DNA from: a virus
Strand: one strand, 5' to 3'
Virus record (IMG/VR): IMGVR_UViG_3300025133_000030
Location: 89,804-153,803 of that record
Length of the DNA stretch: 64,000 nucleotides
Shown one piece after another: positions 50,201 to 58,718 of the stretch. How positions within the stretch are numbered: position 1 is the stretch's first letter; each line of letters begins with the position of its first letter. The position numbers and the translations under genes are program-made. The notes under the pieces are model-generated. The model saw only the letters and a list, made by a program, of their open reading frames with translations. It had not been told where the DNA came from and did no database searches.

Positions 50201-51297
50201 CTTATGCTAGAGGTTTTATACAAGGAAATCAATCATCTGGCTTGACTGATCCTGCATCTAATGCAATAGTCTCTTTTGGGTCGGTACAAAACGTCTTTGC
50301 AGACGAGATTGGTGTCGATCACACGAGAACGTGGGCAGCTTTTGGTGACGAACCACGAGACGGGGCTAGGTTTGGTATGAGCAATCCAACTGGATCTCTG
50401 GCTAAGTTGGTGGGATTTGAGACAGGTAAAACTAAAGAATCACAAGTCGGGCAGCTCGCCACCAGCAAAACTGTTTACGAGGCTGTTGTTGCAATACCTT
50501 TTGTTGACTCAACAACGATGCACAAGTACACCAAAAATAAATTGAAGCCTCCCGGCAGTAAATTTACTTTCTTTAAGATACACGAAGATAGAGAAGAGGC
50601 GATGAAAGTCATGTCTAAAATTCGTTCAGGATCAACAGACGACTTAGATCCAGCGATCGTGAACATGGTAGAAAAAATGTCTAAGTATGTATTTCCTCCG
50701 ACTGTTGACTTTATTAATAATGAAAATATTGAGCCATTTTACATGTTCATGTTCGAGTTTTCTCATAAATTTGACAGGCAAGACCTCGCTGACATGTGGC
50801 AAAATGTGTTGCCTTCTGGTATCGGCGCAGATAAGATAGAGAAAGTTTCAAACTCTCTAACAATAAGGGGCATACCGAATATTTTAAATGCCGGCGACCA
50901 ACTGCAGTGGATGGTTTTCAAAGTTAAGCAAAAGGCAGAAAAGTCATACCACAGCATACTTGATAAATCAACAGGTCAAGAATTCTCCGTAAAATCATCA
51001 GAAGGGCACACTAGTTTGGAAAGATCTTTCCAGAGGACAAATAAAAGAGAGCCTGCATATTCATTCAATTGGCCATATGATTTCTTTTCAATAGTGGAAC
51101 TAATTAAGATAGAGGAAACTGTGGAGTTTAATGGTAGGCCTGAGGCCGAAGAGGTTCTTGACGGTAAGCAGCTCGAAGATGGTGTTTTTCTTAACGAAAA
51201 GATTATCAGATCTCGTCAAACTCGAAGTGAAAAAAGTAAAAAAGCGGAAAGTAAAATAAACCCGTATAAACAAGTGTTCGACAAAAAAGACAAGTAA
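41245..51297 (+). CDS. Giant LamG-domain tail adhesin (3,350 aa)
   Basis: A 10-kb open frame. Residues about 165-378 form a concanavalin A/LamG jelly-roll: NTVEFWMN, the diagnostic DGNWHHYAFTF, SKLYIDGQL and GSLDDFRFWKTKR. A second, more divergent jelly-roll-like region covers about 690-915 (QKWNFAVRIKP, RHWLSYLDNDEIKAHA). Residues about 2852-2947 carry the same GNN-type module found in the upstream fibre gene. The last 40 residues are Lys-rich. LamG domains usually bind carbohydrates, so it is a good receptor-binding candidate. ATG overlaps the previous stop. Assignment of a structural role is firm by context; exact location on the tail is inferred. Confidence 0.8.
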   Translation: MSIKKHFEEGAHLVKPFKTIKELTEGEVESPDFLRNVADSHRRFRAPLDYSTASNFVKFGMAEDYYVDSIKRIYNTFPYDGSLAEKQQWENDSSGLDLYLLENGYPRSTGYAIFNPASAWVAAGGSPFDNNYGKPATMEYISIKGGPNSDPDESSIRKVFPDSQFSGSANLYNTASFRESNLKIDGAQGNTVEFWMNKSAILNDDTKTKREVIFDLHNGQAQNSANYGRLRIELNGAAVASPFLVTYLSGAISSNANNDVGTTVVPNRFANQVIGSGITPATVADGNWHHYAFTFANSGTAVESKLYIDGQLNHTLTLADESVGEVRYALQGTIGALATIPYEAANGAIVATTGWGKLSGSLDDFRFWKTKRTSKEIGRNWYFPVGGGTNTDTSNTKLGVYFKFNEGITADASTDSTVLDYSGRISNGTWTGYSSNSRNTGSAFLSSSYGFAEFEDPIVHASHPSVTNFLNAYTVEGQAYDSTNNSAIFHSLPHWITEADERTGNTHLRKLTQIISSYFDTAFAQIEQLGKVKDKEYVTGSFEKPIAIMDEVLRSTGLVVPELFVDAEIIESITNRDEGRLYETELNEVKNLIYKNIYNNINYIYKSKGAEKSARNLIRCFGVDSELVEINFYSDNHDFVFEDDIEEVSLRKKYIDFHHTASHGGTIYNFTETKNTNFAGFVSGTIAEVGNGGLATTTEAEFIFPREFADHGQEETLRGVNTLLSSSLFGCHTPVTTTGKWAAAASDASNFQVLCVRESLTGPNSRNAKFMLVCDHGQEGGPRYIGAGGDKTGAVQTGELTSSYYQDVFDNQKWNFAVRIKPLVFPMANMLGSVSAAPDYIVEFVGMNCDAGYITEQFTLTASVGKVKAKSLISSAKGFYLGAHRDDFSGTLLTGSDCRAGGLRHWLSYLDNDEIKAHAISPDNVGVSMPGKNYFSFEGHGAAVSNKGNVEVPKIDTLVLNWDFNDVTGSATDGTFAVRDISRSGSTNGLFSIDSKYARLENILRKNHAARGLGFPASDTKNIADVNYVYSARKKLPESIAGADMTKVLTDEERLFRRDFKPKKYYAYVEKSMYNSISKEMLKMFSSIKDFNNLVGSPVNRYRQSYKALNKLRQLFFDRVDNTPSIEKYLNFYKWIDSSITIMVSQLLPASLASSEELRDVIESHVLERNKYRSKFPTVIRENAEFETTVRNAGDAPEWGIGTPQLPGSAPDQSKKAEWWKTRAERDRSHGGPDSSNSVNLGSGNSAVDSNRESIRRIAARKIKGLGYLKKSTPSPGRLYINKEELYTGGSNSHINRKPDFHRPFTKATAQNDGQLTATTSISSSFINNDPRTGKEKINHTIELNAAAEKQIPNDRGYSEDMPSGEKYVPFSFYSSSLDNVNYLSSVHLFQPASDITNIHMDHYGPDYQIPMQGPFTETHVGGNQHRHIPINTTSGSTSAEIGKAPFVALDHATSRPEAYKLMFTSNGFKLKAPDIPATLFRDETAKRPVNIRNIKTSSSGNHNTAGNYEKDYQIISTNGRDTNNRYFTRAQSDASLVFDLDSSNIIQNLNDSPIFLTMHDHAKIRWDNLQTDHVFVTRFSPLGAPETSGDALGGYGLDHRSSQYSIYSSINYRNELARSLVNNKSQDHVNQFGFDSCVVSSIEGSMVNDVDGILDGIDYQDDFTLAEQPLRGYSWAPNYLQNVGDCISTTTVRGFYYEPLTVGYKRLEDGSFSSAGVDKVLRGNQAAPIHKTNRNAEYYYDLSEAKTKKKYDNFFVQHQIPRSDLQYSWITGSAATGFTRTAYYFGFTRDWKTDRDTIKWLPKAEEFGNIVLSTTPNYGLAVLGSTYEANAYYVDFTGLNTVIVDRPDTVSTSTSSGANTLSSGIAAVASYSWISSYYRDYETFYNPDIWGYGTNTSIYADSNTIGVTATGKTLNAILLNRNGPYGYPTWKQIRTGETSLIARNMKKDNRISVASIRTESVVGSQSDKKEIVTFENFFEAPLSISRPTMLSETIAPGTDQERVSYSLITYPNNVDMFSATSLTNKAFVARKDHRFPLESYETASYVEPIYPASGNMFFQKVRERNNFVIDYWHSDRLIRSASYDSENSYGNPIPAQSIWSLDGQLGETGASTEGLRLVTHMNTGQNGEGELLNDYVTWHNGGYQEVTHSIIATTLNPRLGALYTRRAPRYYLRYDSKDDLVLAWHHASGAPIYEVTGAGEHNVIYDTYYQYSEELRAAGKDHSIVPEFRISDHMHFYTEEAGMDFSSQYLTGALSLTGSDISDSSQASFYKTYTNTDFMKLFSYIKDPAADSRESNVNSITLTCRALKKFIPYKGLQPSERTLQLATMFSQSYYRGGVLSNEGSNVQAERGANHIRPINSIFFAPGIMYNTIKSGIAVDYPVMTASFNMSHVTGTTQIMQIGKEEQLRRGVEPADAEHFDRYDHDTFMRMTQANHIDTSPHPRRAISSSAGSNDSRFDFRVPFEALIEPERYLPKTFTVVDAEGWHPSASLNVTSTFMPVEQRQYKLAVNNFLAETVSFFLRDGKLTSMRSLPESSFQLTETDSIKEQYKMRVYLSKDESSINTLFPELASGSWGQITGSSLEGSSSFFMYERPSAFGPPVHSVEAVYGSVQSAKHPRFGTGFRPYTPPYYDGHAYAEITFTPPVGTSAPYKLSDIKNAENTTVTYHRDPGAVRIYDDMINSSSYEYRALDYTSGSSDIYVETPANGVASYSDNCINHRSAMQLNSSLNLFSEVLIPSIIEDSSGKVKEVRKGKNNEEKAWVIQTKFETPIMDFSPVSASLQFISDSGPIQHTGESVLTHKDPVVTTRGMWHQHASASLDSDVGVKLFIDDSFIESSDIAASAIMRMPLPTSIVQQDFLIITDSSGNRVHFVFVKSGVIPADNVATALYYVDIKTTTELYDTRNALVNKINSTTGNHGYTAEFFDVDAFMIFHREKGKVGNNTGLPVKTRRSQFGSETNPLGRSGVRGAHTVGKEYAFMGKNTVTYARGFIQGNQSSGLTDPASNAIVSFGSVQNVFADEIGVDHTRTWAAFGDEPRDGARFGMSNPTGSLAKLVGFETGKTKESQVGQLATSKTVYEAVVAIPFVDSTTMHKYTKNKLKPPGSKFTFFKIHEDREEAMKVMSKIRSGSTDDLDPAIVNMVEKMSKYVFPPTVDFINNENIEPFYMFMFEFSHKFDRQDLADMWQNVLPSGIGADKIEKVSNSLTIRGIPNILNAGDQLQWMVFKVKQKAEKSYHSILDKSTGQEFSVKSSEGHTSLERSFQRTNKREPAYSFNWPYDFFSIVELIKIEETVEFNGRPEAEEVLDGKQLEDGVFLNEKIIRSRQTRSEKSKKAESKINPYKQVFDKKDK

Positions 51298-51300
51298 GAT

Positions 51301-52416
51301 ATGAGTTTTTTTAACAAAAAAGAAGAAGTAATAGATTTTGAACTAACCCAACACGGCAAAAGGCTTTTGTCGATAGGGAAGTTGAATCCTGTGTTCTATT
51401 CTTTTTATGATGACGATATTATTTATGATGTGACTCATGTTTCAACGGGTTCGCACCCGACGCCGCCTAGGAATAAATATCTGGAAAACCAAAAAGATAT
51501 AAACAATAGAGTCTTCGATTCAATTCGAACAAAAGTGCAATATAATTTTGCGGGGGTAGAAACAAACCACAACGTAAACCCGTTCCCAATGTTGGACCCG
51601 TATTCCAATCAGGCAACTTTGGGAAACATAATGTTATATGACATGTCGGATCCTGCAGTTTCTTCCCCTCAGCCATTTATGGTCCATCAGGATAAATTTG
51701 AAAGAAATTATGCGCTAGGTATGCCAATCGGAAACTCTAGTCCTGCTCATAAGTTTGCTCCATCTTGGGATATACAAATAATAAATGGACAAATGATAGA
51801 CTCATCGAGAACTTTGAATGAATATATGCATGCCGAGACCGGCAAAGATATAGGTAATAAATTTAGAATACCACAACTTAATATAACCATGTCCTTCGAT
51901 TTGACGATTCACAACATGAGCGTAGATGACCCTATGATATTGGAAGACCTAGCAGAAGAAAAGGGGAATTTAGTTCAAACATCTCATGTATTCGATGACG
52001 GTAGTTTTCTAAAGGTTGAAGGTCCGCCGTTGATGTTAAAGGTCGAGGAGCACAACGTTTCTTTGATGGAGGAACAGTTTGATATCGAAATATTTGAAAT
52101 CATAGAAGGACAGCTACCCGAAAGCGATAATATAGTTCCAGTAGATTTGATACCACTTTTAGCTAGGACGAGCAGAGTTGACCCAGCAAGCAACACTGTC
52201 AGTCACTATTTTGAGGTGCTGGCCGACGATCAATTAGATGTGGATTCGCTGCCAATTTTTTCTCAAACGCATCTTAGTTCAGCGCAGCTTAGGTCCGCGT
52301 TCGAGTCTAGGGTCAACCCATACACTCAGATCCAGTCAACAGGGAATATTAGAGAGAACTCATCTCTGGAAGATATATATAGAAATCCGTCCGAAGAAGT
52401 GGAGGATTGTGATTAA
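51301..52416 (+). CDS. Virion structural protein with 'LT..G' N-terminal module
   Basis: 371 residues. The N-terminus (VIDFELTQHGKRLLSIGKL, then FYSFYDDDIIYD) has the pattern D-x2-LT-x2-GK/R-x2-L ... F-x-DD/DE-I-x-Y, which is also present at the start of the gene at 58,719. The rest is mixed beta structure and an acidic C-terminal tail (NPSEEVEDCD). Located between the LamG adhesin and two large tail proteins, and overlapping the next gene (TAATG). I cannot name a homologue; a tail or neck-associated role is inferred from context. Confidence 0.65.
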   Translation: MSFFNKKEEVIDFELTQHGKRLLSIGKLNPVFYSFYDDDIIYDVTHVSTGSHPTPPRNKYLENQKDINNRVFDSIRTKVQYNFAGVETNHNVNPFPMLDPYSNQATLGNIMLYDMSDPAVSSPQPFMVHQDKFERNYALGMPIGNSSPAHKFAPSWDIQIINGQMIDSSRTLNEYMHAETGKDIGNKFRIPQLNITMSFDLTIHNMSVDDPMILEDLAEEKGNLVQTSHVFDDGSFLKVEGPPLMLKVEEHNVSLMEEQFDIEIFEIIEGQLPESDNIVPVDLIPLLARTSRVDPASNTVSHYFEVLADDQLDVDSLPIFSQTHLSSAQLRSAFESRVNPYTQIQSTGNIRENSSLEDIYRNPSEEVEDCD

Positions 52417-55400
52417 TGCTAGTCAATTCAGATAATATTTCATCTTTATCTTCTAGGGCTTTTATAAAGCAAATCTCTGTTGATCTGCAGTCATCTGGTG
52501 AGCTTGCCAGCCTTCGAAGCAGAGATCCTCACATCTTAACAAGCGATTCGGCAAAATCATCCTCGCAGACCGGCCTGAGTGTATCTCTCGATTTGGTGAT
52601 CAAGGCCAGTCGTCAATTGGCAAATCACCTAGTTTCACCAAACAAGATGATGGAATCATATTTAAGAAATTTAAAAATTCGAGTCCTTAAGGTAGATAGC
52701 GATGCATCAAAAAAGATGATAGTATCACGTCTTACGCAAATTGGGGCATCTTCACCAGAAACCCTAAAAAAACTAAAGATAGAACACAGAGACGTAAGGT
52801 TATATGATCTTTTGCCTATGGACGGTGTGTCTCGACTTAAAAAGATAACGTCAGATACCTTCGGGCCGACCGATGTGGAGATGTACAATCTCACAACTAG
52901 GGTTACTTTTGATATGGGAAGCACAAATCCCTCTCACTTGTCTTTTATTGCATTCACATGTTCTGAAAAAAGTAAAACAGTGTCTCCCTATTCTTGTGAC
53001 ACTGTTTTTGTGGACAGTACGATACCCTCTGAAACATACATAATGTTAGACTCCAATAATGCAATATGGCTTGATAGGGCTACTAGGTGTAGAAACAACA
53101 AGTATGTTAAATGGTCAAGAGGTAGGTATAATCAGTTTCTAAACGCGTTGGCAAGCTTGATCACATCGCCACCAGTCAAAAAGAGAACCTCATTGTATAC
53201 ATCGTATCGAATGGAGCTTCTTCCTTTGATGCAGGGCACCACCGAACCACTTCTGGCCATTAGTAAAATGCTCACCAAATGGAAAGAGAGGAATCCATCA
53301 ACTTCCGCGGGCGATTTATATAACAGATCAAAAGATTTGTATAACTCCTTTATTAGTTCTGAGTCAACGCTGATCCGAAGAAGAATAGCGGTGACAAAGA
53401 TAAAAGATTTTAGACCTATTCGCACACTTATAAAAAAGTCAAAAAGAATGGAGTATAACAATTCAATATCAACTCCCGTCACTCCGTTTCAGACATCTTA
53501 TGACTTTGGGATAGAAAAGTTTGTAGCAGATAAGAAGGTTAGAAATTCTAATTTTTCTGAATTGTTTTTATCAACGGAGATGACAGGGGATGTCAATGGT
53601 TTTTTCGCAATGGATTATATGGCTATGCTAAAATCAGAAATAAGCTTCATCAGAAGGTACCAAAAGTTATCCAGCGTGATACTGGATTTTTGCCCGTTAT
53701 TGGCCATGACCATAGTTCGCCGCCGAGTGGAGGATAATGCAACTGGTATTATGGGCCTAGGTCGAAAATCTCACAGACTAATGAAGCAGGGCATATCAAA
53801 AGAGGAAACCATAGTGGGGTTTTATGGTCCCTCTGGAACTTCTGCTAAAATAGAGGGATCCAACCCAAGAGGCTCATTGAAAGAGGAGCAGCTCTCAGTT
53901 GCAGGTCAAAATAATGATATAAGATATTTCACTTTCAAAGATAGGGATATTGCTAGAATTGCAAACGGAAGCTACCAATATGGAGTAGAGTTTGTTTTTG
54001 CAGACAATACAGTTGGCATACCACGCTCACATATATCCAAAATAAAATCAATAAAATCAACTTTACAAGAGTACCAAGCCCAGTGTTCTTCCGTCAGTAA
54101 CCACGATATCTCTACTGGTAGGATAACTTCGGCCATCGCGCCGAAGTCCAAGGAGTTAAAAGAGTTGATCAATGGATATATTTCGACAATGGAGTACTTA
54201 AATCTTGTGTCGCCTAATTCTGTTTCTGCGAAAGGGATATATAACCTCATCGCTCCAAGGATTGGGACTTTGTCCGGGATTGCTTTGTTCTTGGAGGCAG
54301 TAGATGGTTTGGCTTCTATGCTTCAAGATTCTATAGGATCGAAAGAGAGTGCATCTAGTTCCACCCGGGACGCAACAGCTAACTTCTATTCTTCAGCTGC
54401 TAGAACCAGAAATAACAAGCTTATAAAAATAAAGAAATTTTTTAACACAACGGTAAACGCAAGCGAAACAATGATGCCACATTACGAATATATGCCGACA
54501 ATCTCAGAGGGTTCTAATATGCCATCTATATCAGTATCGGCATTTTCAAGCACTTACGCGTTATCACGAGTTCCTGCTGCGGTGTGTAGCATGGGAGAGA
54601 AAACGCTAATTGGTTCTGAAGTTCGTTTTGTTGGTTCTTCGACCGATGCCGAAAAGAGAGAATCAGAAGAAGCTGAACTTAGAAATCTCGGTCTCTCTAT
54701 TATAAACCACTCGTTCTTCAAGAGCATGACCGCAGGTAAAAATGGTTTGATGTACAATTCCCTCAATCTAAAGGAGAAGGCATCATTGAATTTGGAACAT
54801 CTTAATGCAAACAATTCATACACCTACTTCGATACAAAGACTTCAAAAGAAGCAGCAGAAATGTCTAACGAAGAAAAAGCTAGCTACGACACATCGATCA
54901 GGCATTATTTCGGCTTAGGAGATTCAGCTGTGCACAAAGTGGACACAGAAAGAGAAAACCATCCAGAAGCTGCAATTATCGGCCAAACAAATCTTTTTGA
55001 ACAACCTTCAGAAGTTTTCGTTGGTGGGGAAATAACCTCTCAACTCTTAATGGCTTATAGATCACAAGCTAGGGGCGTAGAGACTTTTAGTGGTTTTGTA
55101 ACAGACCCCAAAGGGAAGCCGTTACTTAAGAAGGCTATTTTTGCGCCTCTTGGTAAAATCTCGGACTCCAATACTAGAATGTTTTGCAGAATAGCGCCGC
55201 CTCAAATATCTTCAACGCGACCAGATTTCGCTACAAAGAGGTTAACTCTACCTGTACATAAAGAATATTTTATGATAAACCCAGACAATTCTTCACCAAT
55301 GGTTGCTAGGTTTTCTCAAGAGATGAGAGATTATTTTAAAGATGAGTCTAGATTAGCAACAGTTAATGAACAAGAATATATATCAGTAGGATCAATTCAA

Positions 55401-55445
55401 ACAATGAACTATTCTTTTACGAATAGTACGAAGGCAGGATACTGA
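52416..55445 (+). CDS. Large virion structural protein (1,009 aa), unknown
   Basis: 1,009 residues, Ser-rich, with no signal peptide and no recognised domain. Regions alternate between helices (about 540-700, KELKELINGYISTMEYLN) and beta segments. The ATG overlaps the preceding stop and the next gene starts one base after this stop, so it is co-translated with tail genes. The likely role is a structural tail or baseplate component. No catalytic motif seen. Function cannot be stated further. Confidence 0.65.
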   Translation: MLVNSDNISSLSSRAFIKQISVDLQSSGELASLRSRDPHILTSDSAKSSSQTGLSVSLDLVIKASRQLANHLVSPNKMMESYLRNLKIRVLKVDSDASKKMIVSRLTQIGASSPETLKKLKIEHRDVRLYDLLPMDGVSRLKKITSDTFGPTDVEMYNLTTRVTFDMGSTNPSHLSFIAFTCSEKSKTVSPYSCDTVFVDSTIPSETYIMLDSNNAIWLDRATRCRNNKYVKWSRGRYNQFLNALASLITSPPVKKRTSLYTSYRMELLPLMQGTTEPLLAISKMLTKWKERNPSTSAGDLYNRSKDLYNSFISSESTLIRRRIAVTKIKDFRPIRTLIKKSKRMEYNNSISTPVTPFQTSYDFGIEKFVADKKVRNSNFSELFLSTEMTGDVNGFFAMDYMAMLKSEISFIRRYQKLSSVILDFCPLLAMTIVRRRVEDNATGIMGLGRKSHRLMKQGISKEETIVGFYGPSGTSAKIEGSNPRGSLKEEQLSVAGQNNDIRYFTFKDRDIARIANGSYQYGVEFVFADNTVGIPRSHISKIKSIKSTLQEYQAQCSSVSNHDISTGRITSAIAPKSKELKELINGYISTMEYLNLVSPNSVSAKGIYNLIAPRIGTLSGIALFLEAVDGLASMLQDSIGSKESASSSTRDATANFYSSAARTRNNKLIKIKKFFNTTVNASETMMPHYEYMPTISEGSNMPSISVSAFSSTYALSRVPAAVCSMGEKTLIGSEVRFVGSSTDAEKRESEEAELRNLGLSIINHSFFKSMTAGKNGLMYNSLNLKEKASLNLEHLNANNSYTYFDTKTSKEAAEMSNEEKASYDTSIRHYFGLGDSAVHKVDTERENHPEAAIIGQTNLFEQPSEVFVGGEITSQLLMAYRSQARGVETFSGFVTDPKGKPLLKKAIFAPLGKISDSNTRMFCRIAPPQISSTRPDFATKRLTLPVHKEYFMINPDNSSPMVARFSQEMRDYFKDESRLATVNEQEYISVGSIQTMNYSFTNSTKAGY

Positions 55446-55446
55446 A

Positions 55447-58400
55447 ATGGCAGACAGATATCTACCACGCGCGCTGGGATCAAACACATTGATCAATGTC
55501 CTGCGACAAGGACCAACAGCAACAGCTTTAAGAACAGGTACTGGTTTGAGACTGGAACAAGGGATAGATGCATCGGCGTTCCAAGCAAGCTTGAGGACTC
55601 CACCAAGAGCAGAAGAGCCATGTGTCGACCCAATCACTGAGGAGTTCGACGAACGCGAAGAGTCCCAAGAAGAAGAGGTGTTGGAAATTCACGAAGAGCA
55701 AATAGATCCCATCTCCGACGCCGACACGGCAGCCTCAAGGATCCTTCGAATTGTCTCATCATCTAGGACAAGAGTTGCCCCAAATCAATCATTCGACGCT
55801 AGTGCTGACCCAATCATGTTAGGAAGTAATTGCATGTTTTACGTCTTTCCGGAGGTGGAAAACTCCTTAACAGACGTTGAGGGCGCTCTCTTATATGGTC
55901 AGTCGATAAGTTATAAAAGCCCTTCAGTTCGTCGAGACATGCATGTAACGTTCAAGAACCCGTTCGACCAGCGGTATTCCAGCTATCGCGCTAAACTGAG
56001 TATTCTTGCAGATGCTCAAGAATCCATTAGTAGAGATGTTCTGACGCTTCATGACCATAAAAGAACTCTAGAAGGGCTACCTTCTTATATGAATGGCCCT
56101 CATTTTGGGCCCAACCGCGACCGGGTACAAGTATTCGGCAATGGAACTGGGCAGGCTGAGTTTCACGTATTGAAGATGAATCTTAGCGACGAATCCAGTA
56201 TGATCATCTCCAATCCCTTCACCCTCGCGTCGAGGGAAAATTGGAAAGAATACAAGAGGGAGTTGCTTTCTAGGCTCTTTGGAAATGATAGTGTGAGTAG
56301 AATATATAGCTACACTAATACATCTTTTGAGACACCAATAAGTCATGCCAATAGGAGGTTCGTCGAAGAAAGCAACCCTAAGATAGCCAAATATCAGGCA
56401 GCATACAACTTCTATAATGCATCATACGAGCCTACAATATCCGGTCCAAGTAGAGGTATACCACACCACTTGCTGCCCAGTATTTATATGTTTGCAACAG
56501 AACTTTTCTCAGCCGGCTCCGGTGCAGCCAATCATCGCACCGGTGACGGAGATCTGCTATCAGAAGATCAAATACCGCTTGGTGTTAAGAGATTTATAAG
56601 GCTTGGAGATTTCACGACCAAGGCGCGAATACCAAATATATTTCGCGACATCGAATCCGGCGGCGATAACCCTAAAAAAATAGGTGAGTCTTCAGAGGGT
56701 CAATATTATCAAAGTTGGGCAAACACAATTATGTCGTTAGGTTCGGATGAATACTCAGGACTAGTCGAGTCTTATAACACTTATAAAAACTTGATTTATG
56801 TATCATCAGATAAAGACAAGGGGATGAAAACAAAGATAAACAATATTTCCAGATTCGTCCCGATGTATACAGAAGTAAGATTTGATGATAAGGCAAAGGC
56901 CTCTTCGATGGCTAGTGTTATGTCAAATATGACCCACGAAAATGTCGCCGCTTGTGACGCACTATTCGCATCCGACGTTGTAAGTGCTCTTTCTCGCAAT
57001 AGCGGTAGAGAGAATTTTATCGAATCCTTTTCCGTTGAGATAGAAAGGGAAGAAGAAAAAAGATCCGAATCTAAAGTTCAAAATATCTGGAGAAATTATT
57101 ATGACCTAGAGCGTTGGTTTGAACACTACAGCAAATACGATGGCGATGGCAATGACCCGTACGCACAGGCTTCAACATGGGCGGACCGCGATGAGTCGTA
57201 TATCGTAGGCGAATCGTTGGCGATACGAGCGGTCACAAGAGAATCCGTAGACGGCCGAGCCGCGGCGTCTAACTTCTTGCACGATGGAGTTCTAGCATCT
57301 GAAGAAGCGGCACTCAACCTGAAGCGCGAACATGGCTTATCATACATAGATATGTGCAACGGGAAAAGAACCCACTCAGAAGTGTTGATGTACCGGATAG
57401 ATAAACATGTTGTTATGAGAACTGGTGAGCCGGAACCTGAACCTGTACAAAGTTTCTATATCACTCCCGGCGCTGAGCCAGACGACGGAACCGGCGTAAG
57501 CGGCGTAAGCGGAATAAACAGAGAGATAAGGTATTTAGACTCTCAGGTTAAGTTTGGAGAAAGGTATATATACAAGATCTTTGCACATTTGTTGGTGGTT
57601 GGCATGGACTACATGTATTTCGACCACACACACATGCCAGAGGATCTCTTTACTGTCCATCCCGGAAACAGAGATGAGTACATTTTAGCAGTGACATACC
57701 CAACGTTGAATGTGTATGAGGTGCCGTACTTTAACTCACACGAGTCCATACCAGAAGATAGAGTTCTTGTCACTTCTATTATGGACAACCCGCCGCCCTC
57801 ACCTCAAGTTGAGGTAGTTCCATATGTTAATATAGACAACAAGATCGGTATAAGACTTGAAGGCTCTATAGACGATTATGTTGCATCTCCAATAATGTTG
57901 AGAGATGGAGACGAAGAAGCATACCAGAGAATTTCCGAGTTTCAGAGAGATTTTCTTGATTCGATCGAAAGGAATACTATTACTTCACCGGGAACTGAGG
58001 CAATACGTTTCCGCGCTGATGACGTTGTTTCTGGGTTTGAGATTTTTAGGACAACCACTCCCCCTCGATCGTGGCAACACTTTAGGGGCAAACTGTTGAC
58101 AACCGTCTCTACCGGTGGTATGTCTAATTCCTTCTTTTATTCTGACGACGTCACCCCTAACACGGATTATTATTACACGTTTAGATCAACAGACATTCAC
58201 GGAAACACATCGAACCCTTCTCCGATATATAAAGTTAGAATGGTTAACGATGCTGGTTTAATCTATCCGATAATAGATACAGTAGCGTTGTCAGATCAAG
58301 TAACGGAAAAGGAAGAATCATACTCATCGAGCATGAAGAAGTACCTTAGTATAGCGCCTGTCGCTCAGCAGATGGTTCTAGACATGCAAGAAACTCAAAT

Positions 58401-58632
58401 GCTACGAACAGCTCAAGCCGAACAAGGCGATGGCGGAGAAGCTCTCAATTATGTGAATGTTAAAGAAAATGGCCAAACCACAGTGATTCTCCCTGCAGAT
58501 CAAAAGTATAGAATTGGGACAACGGGCCCCGAAGGAAAGAAGTTCAAAATAAGATTGACCTCTAAGTCTTCTGGCAAGAAACTTGATTTAAATGTGTTTT
58601 TGAAAATTAAACAGGAAACAGAACAACAATAG
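55447..58632 (+). CDS. Large virion protein with C-terminal FN3-like domain
   Basis: 1,061 residues. Residues about 55-95 are strongly acidic (EEFDEREESQEEEVLEI). Residues about 860-930 look like a fibronectin type III domain (GFEIFRTTTPP, FFYSDDVTPNTDYYYTFRSTD, NTSNPSPIYKVR). A helical linker and a basic beta hairpin (KKFKIRLTSKSSGKKLDLN) finish the protein. FN3 domains are common on phage tail and baseplate proteins and help attach to carbohydrate surfaces. It ends the long coupled series that began at 38,954; an 86-base gap with repeated motifs follows. Confidence 0.7.
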   Translation: MADRYLPRALGSNTLINVLRQGPTATALRTGTGLRLEQGIDASAFQASLRTPPRAEEPCVDPITEEFDEREESQEEEVLEIHEEQIDPISDADTAASRILRIVSSSRTRVAPNQSFDASADPIMLGSNCMFYVFPEVENSLTDVEGALLYGQSISYKSPSVRRDMHVTFKNPFDQRYSSYRAKLSILADAQESISRDVLTLHDHKRTLEGLPSYMNGPHFGPNRDRVQVFGNGTGQAEFHVLKMNLSDESSMIISNPFTLASRENWKEYKRELLSRLFGNDSVSRIYSYTNTSFETPISHANRRFVEESNPKIAKYQAAYNFYNASYEPTISGPSRGIPHHLLPSIYMFATELFSAGSGAANHRTGDGDLLSEDQIPLGVKRFIRLGDFTTKARIPNIFRDIESGGDNPKKIGESSEGQYYQSWANTIMSLGSDEYSGLVESYNTYKNLIYVSSDKDKGMKTKINNISRFVPMYTEVRFDDKAKASSMASVMSNMTHENVAACDALFASDVVSALSRNSGRENFIESFSVEIEREEEKRSESKVQNIWRNYYDLERWFEHYSKYDGDGNDPYAQASTWADRDESYIVGESLAIRAVTRESVDGRAAASNFLHDGVLASEEAALNLKREHGLSYIDMCNGKRTHSEVLMYRIDKHVVMRTGEPEPEPVQSFYITPGAEPDDGTGVSGVSGINREIRYLDSQVKFGERYIYKIFAHLLVVGMDYMYFDHTHMPEDLFTVHPGNRDEYILAVTYPTLNVYEVPYFNSHESIPEDRVLVTSIMDNPPPSPQVEVVPYVNIDNKIGIRLEGSIDDYVASPIMLRDGDEEAYQRISEFQRDFLDSIERNTITSPGTEAIRFRADDVVSGFEIFRTTTPPRSWQHFRGKLLTTVSTGGMSNSFFYSDDVTPNTDYYYTFRSTDIHGNTSNPSPIYKVRMVNDAGLIYPIIDTVALSDQVTEKEESYSSSMKKYLSIAPVAQQMVLDMQETQMLRTAQAEQGDGGEALNYVNVKENGQTTVILPADQKYRIGTTGPEGKKFKIRLTSKSSGKKLDLNVFLKIKQETEQQ

Positions 58633-58647
58633 TTTGAAAAAGAATAC

Positions 58648-58689
58648 GGCGTAAAATATTTTAAAACTAGAACAATTTGGCGTAAAATA
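58648..58689 (+). promoter_or_regulatory. Direct repeat GGCGTAAAATA in leader of 58,719 gene
   Basis: GGCGTAAAATA occurs exactly at 58,648-58,658 and 58,679-58,689, 31 bases apart, in the 86-base gap between the FN3 protein and the next virion gene. The spacing is about three helical turns. It could be a late promoter element used with the gp55-like sigma factor, or a regulator site. No strong -35 box is seen. A consensus cannot be built from one gap. Confidence 0.4.
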
Positions 58690-58718
58690 CTAATTAAAAA
58701 AAGAGGAGTTTATTATAA

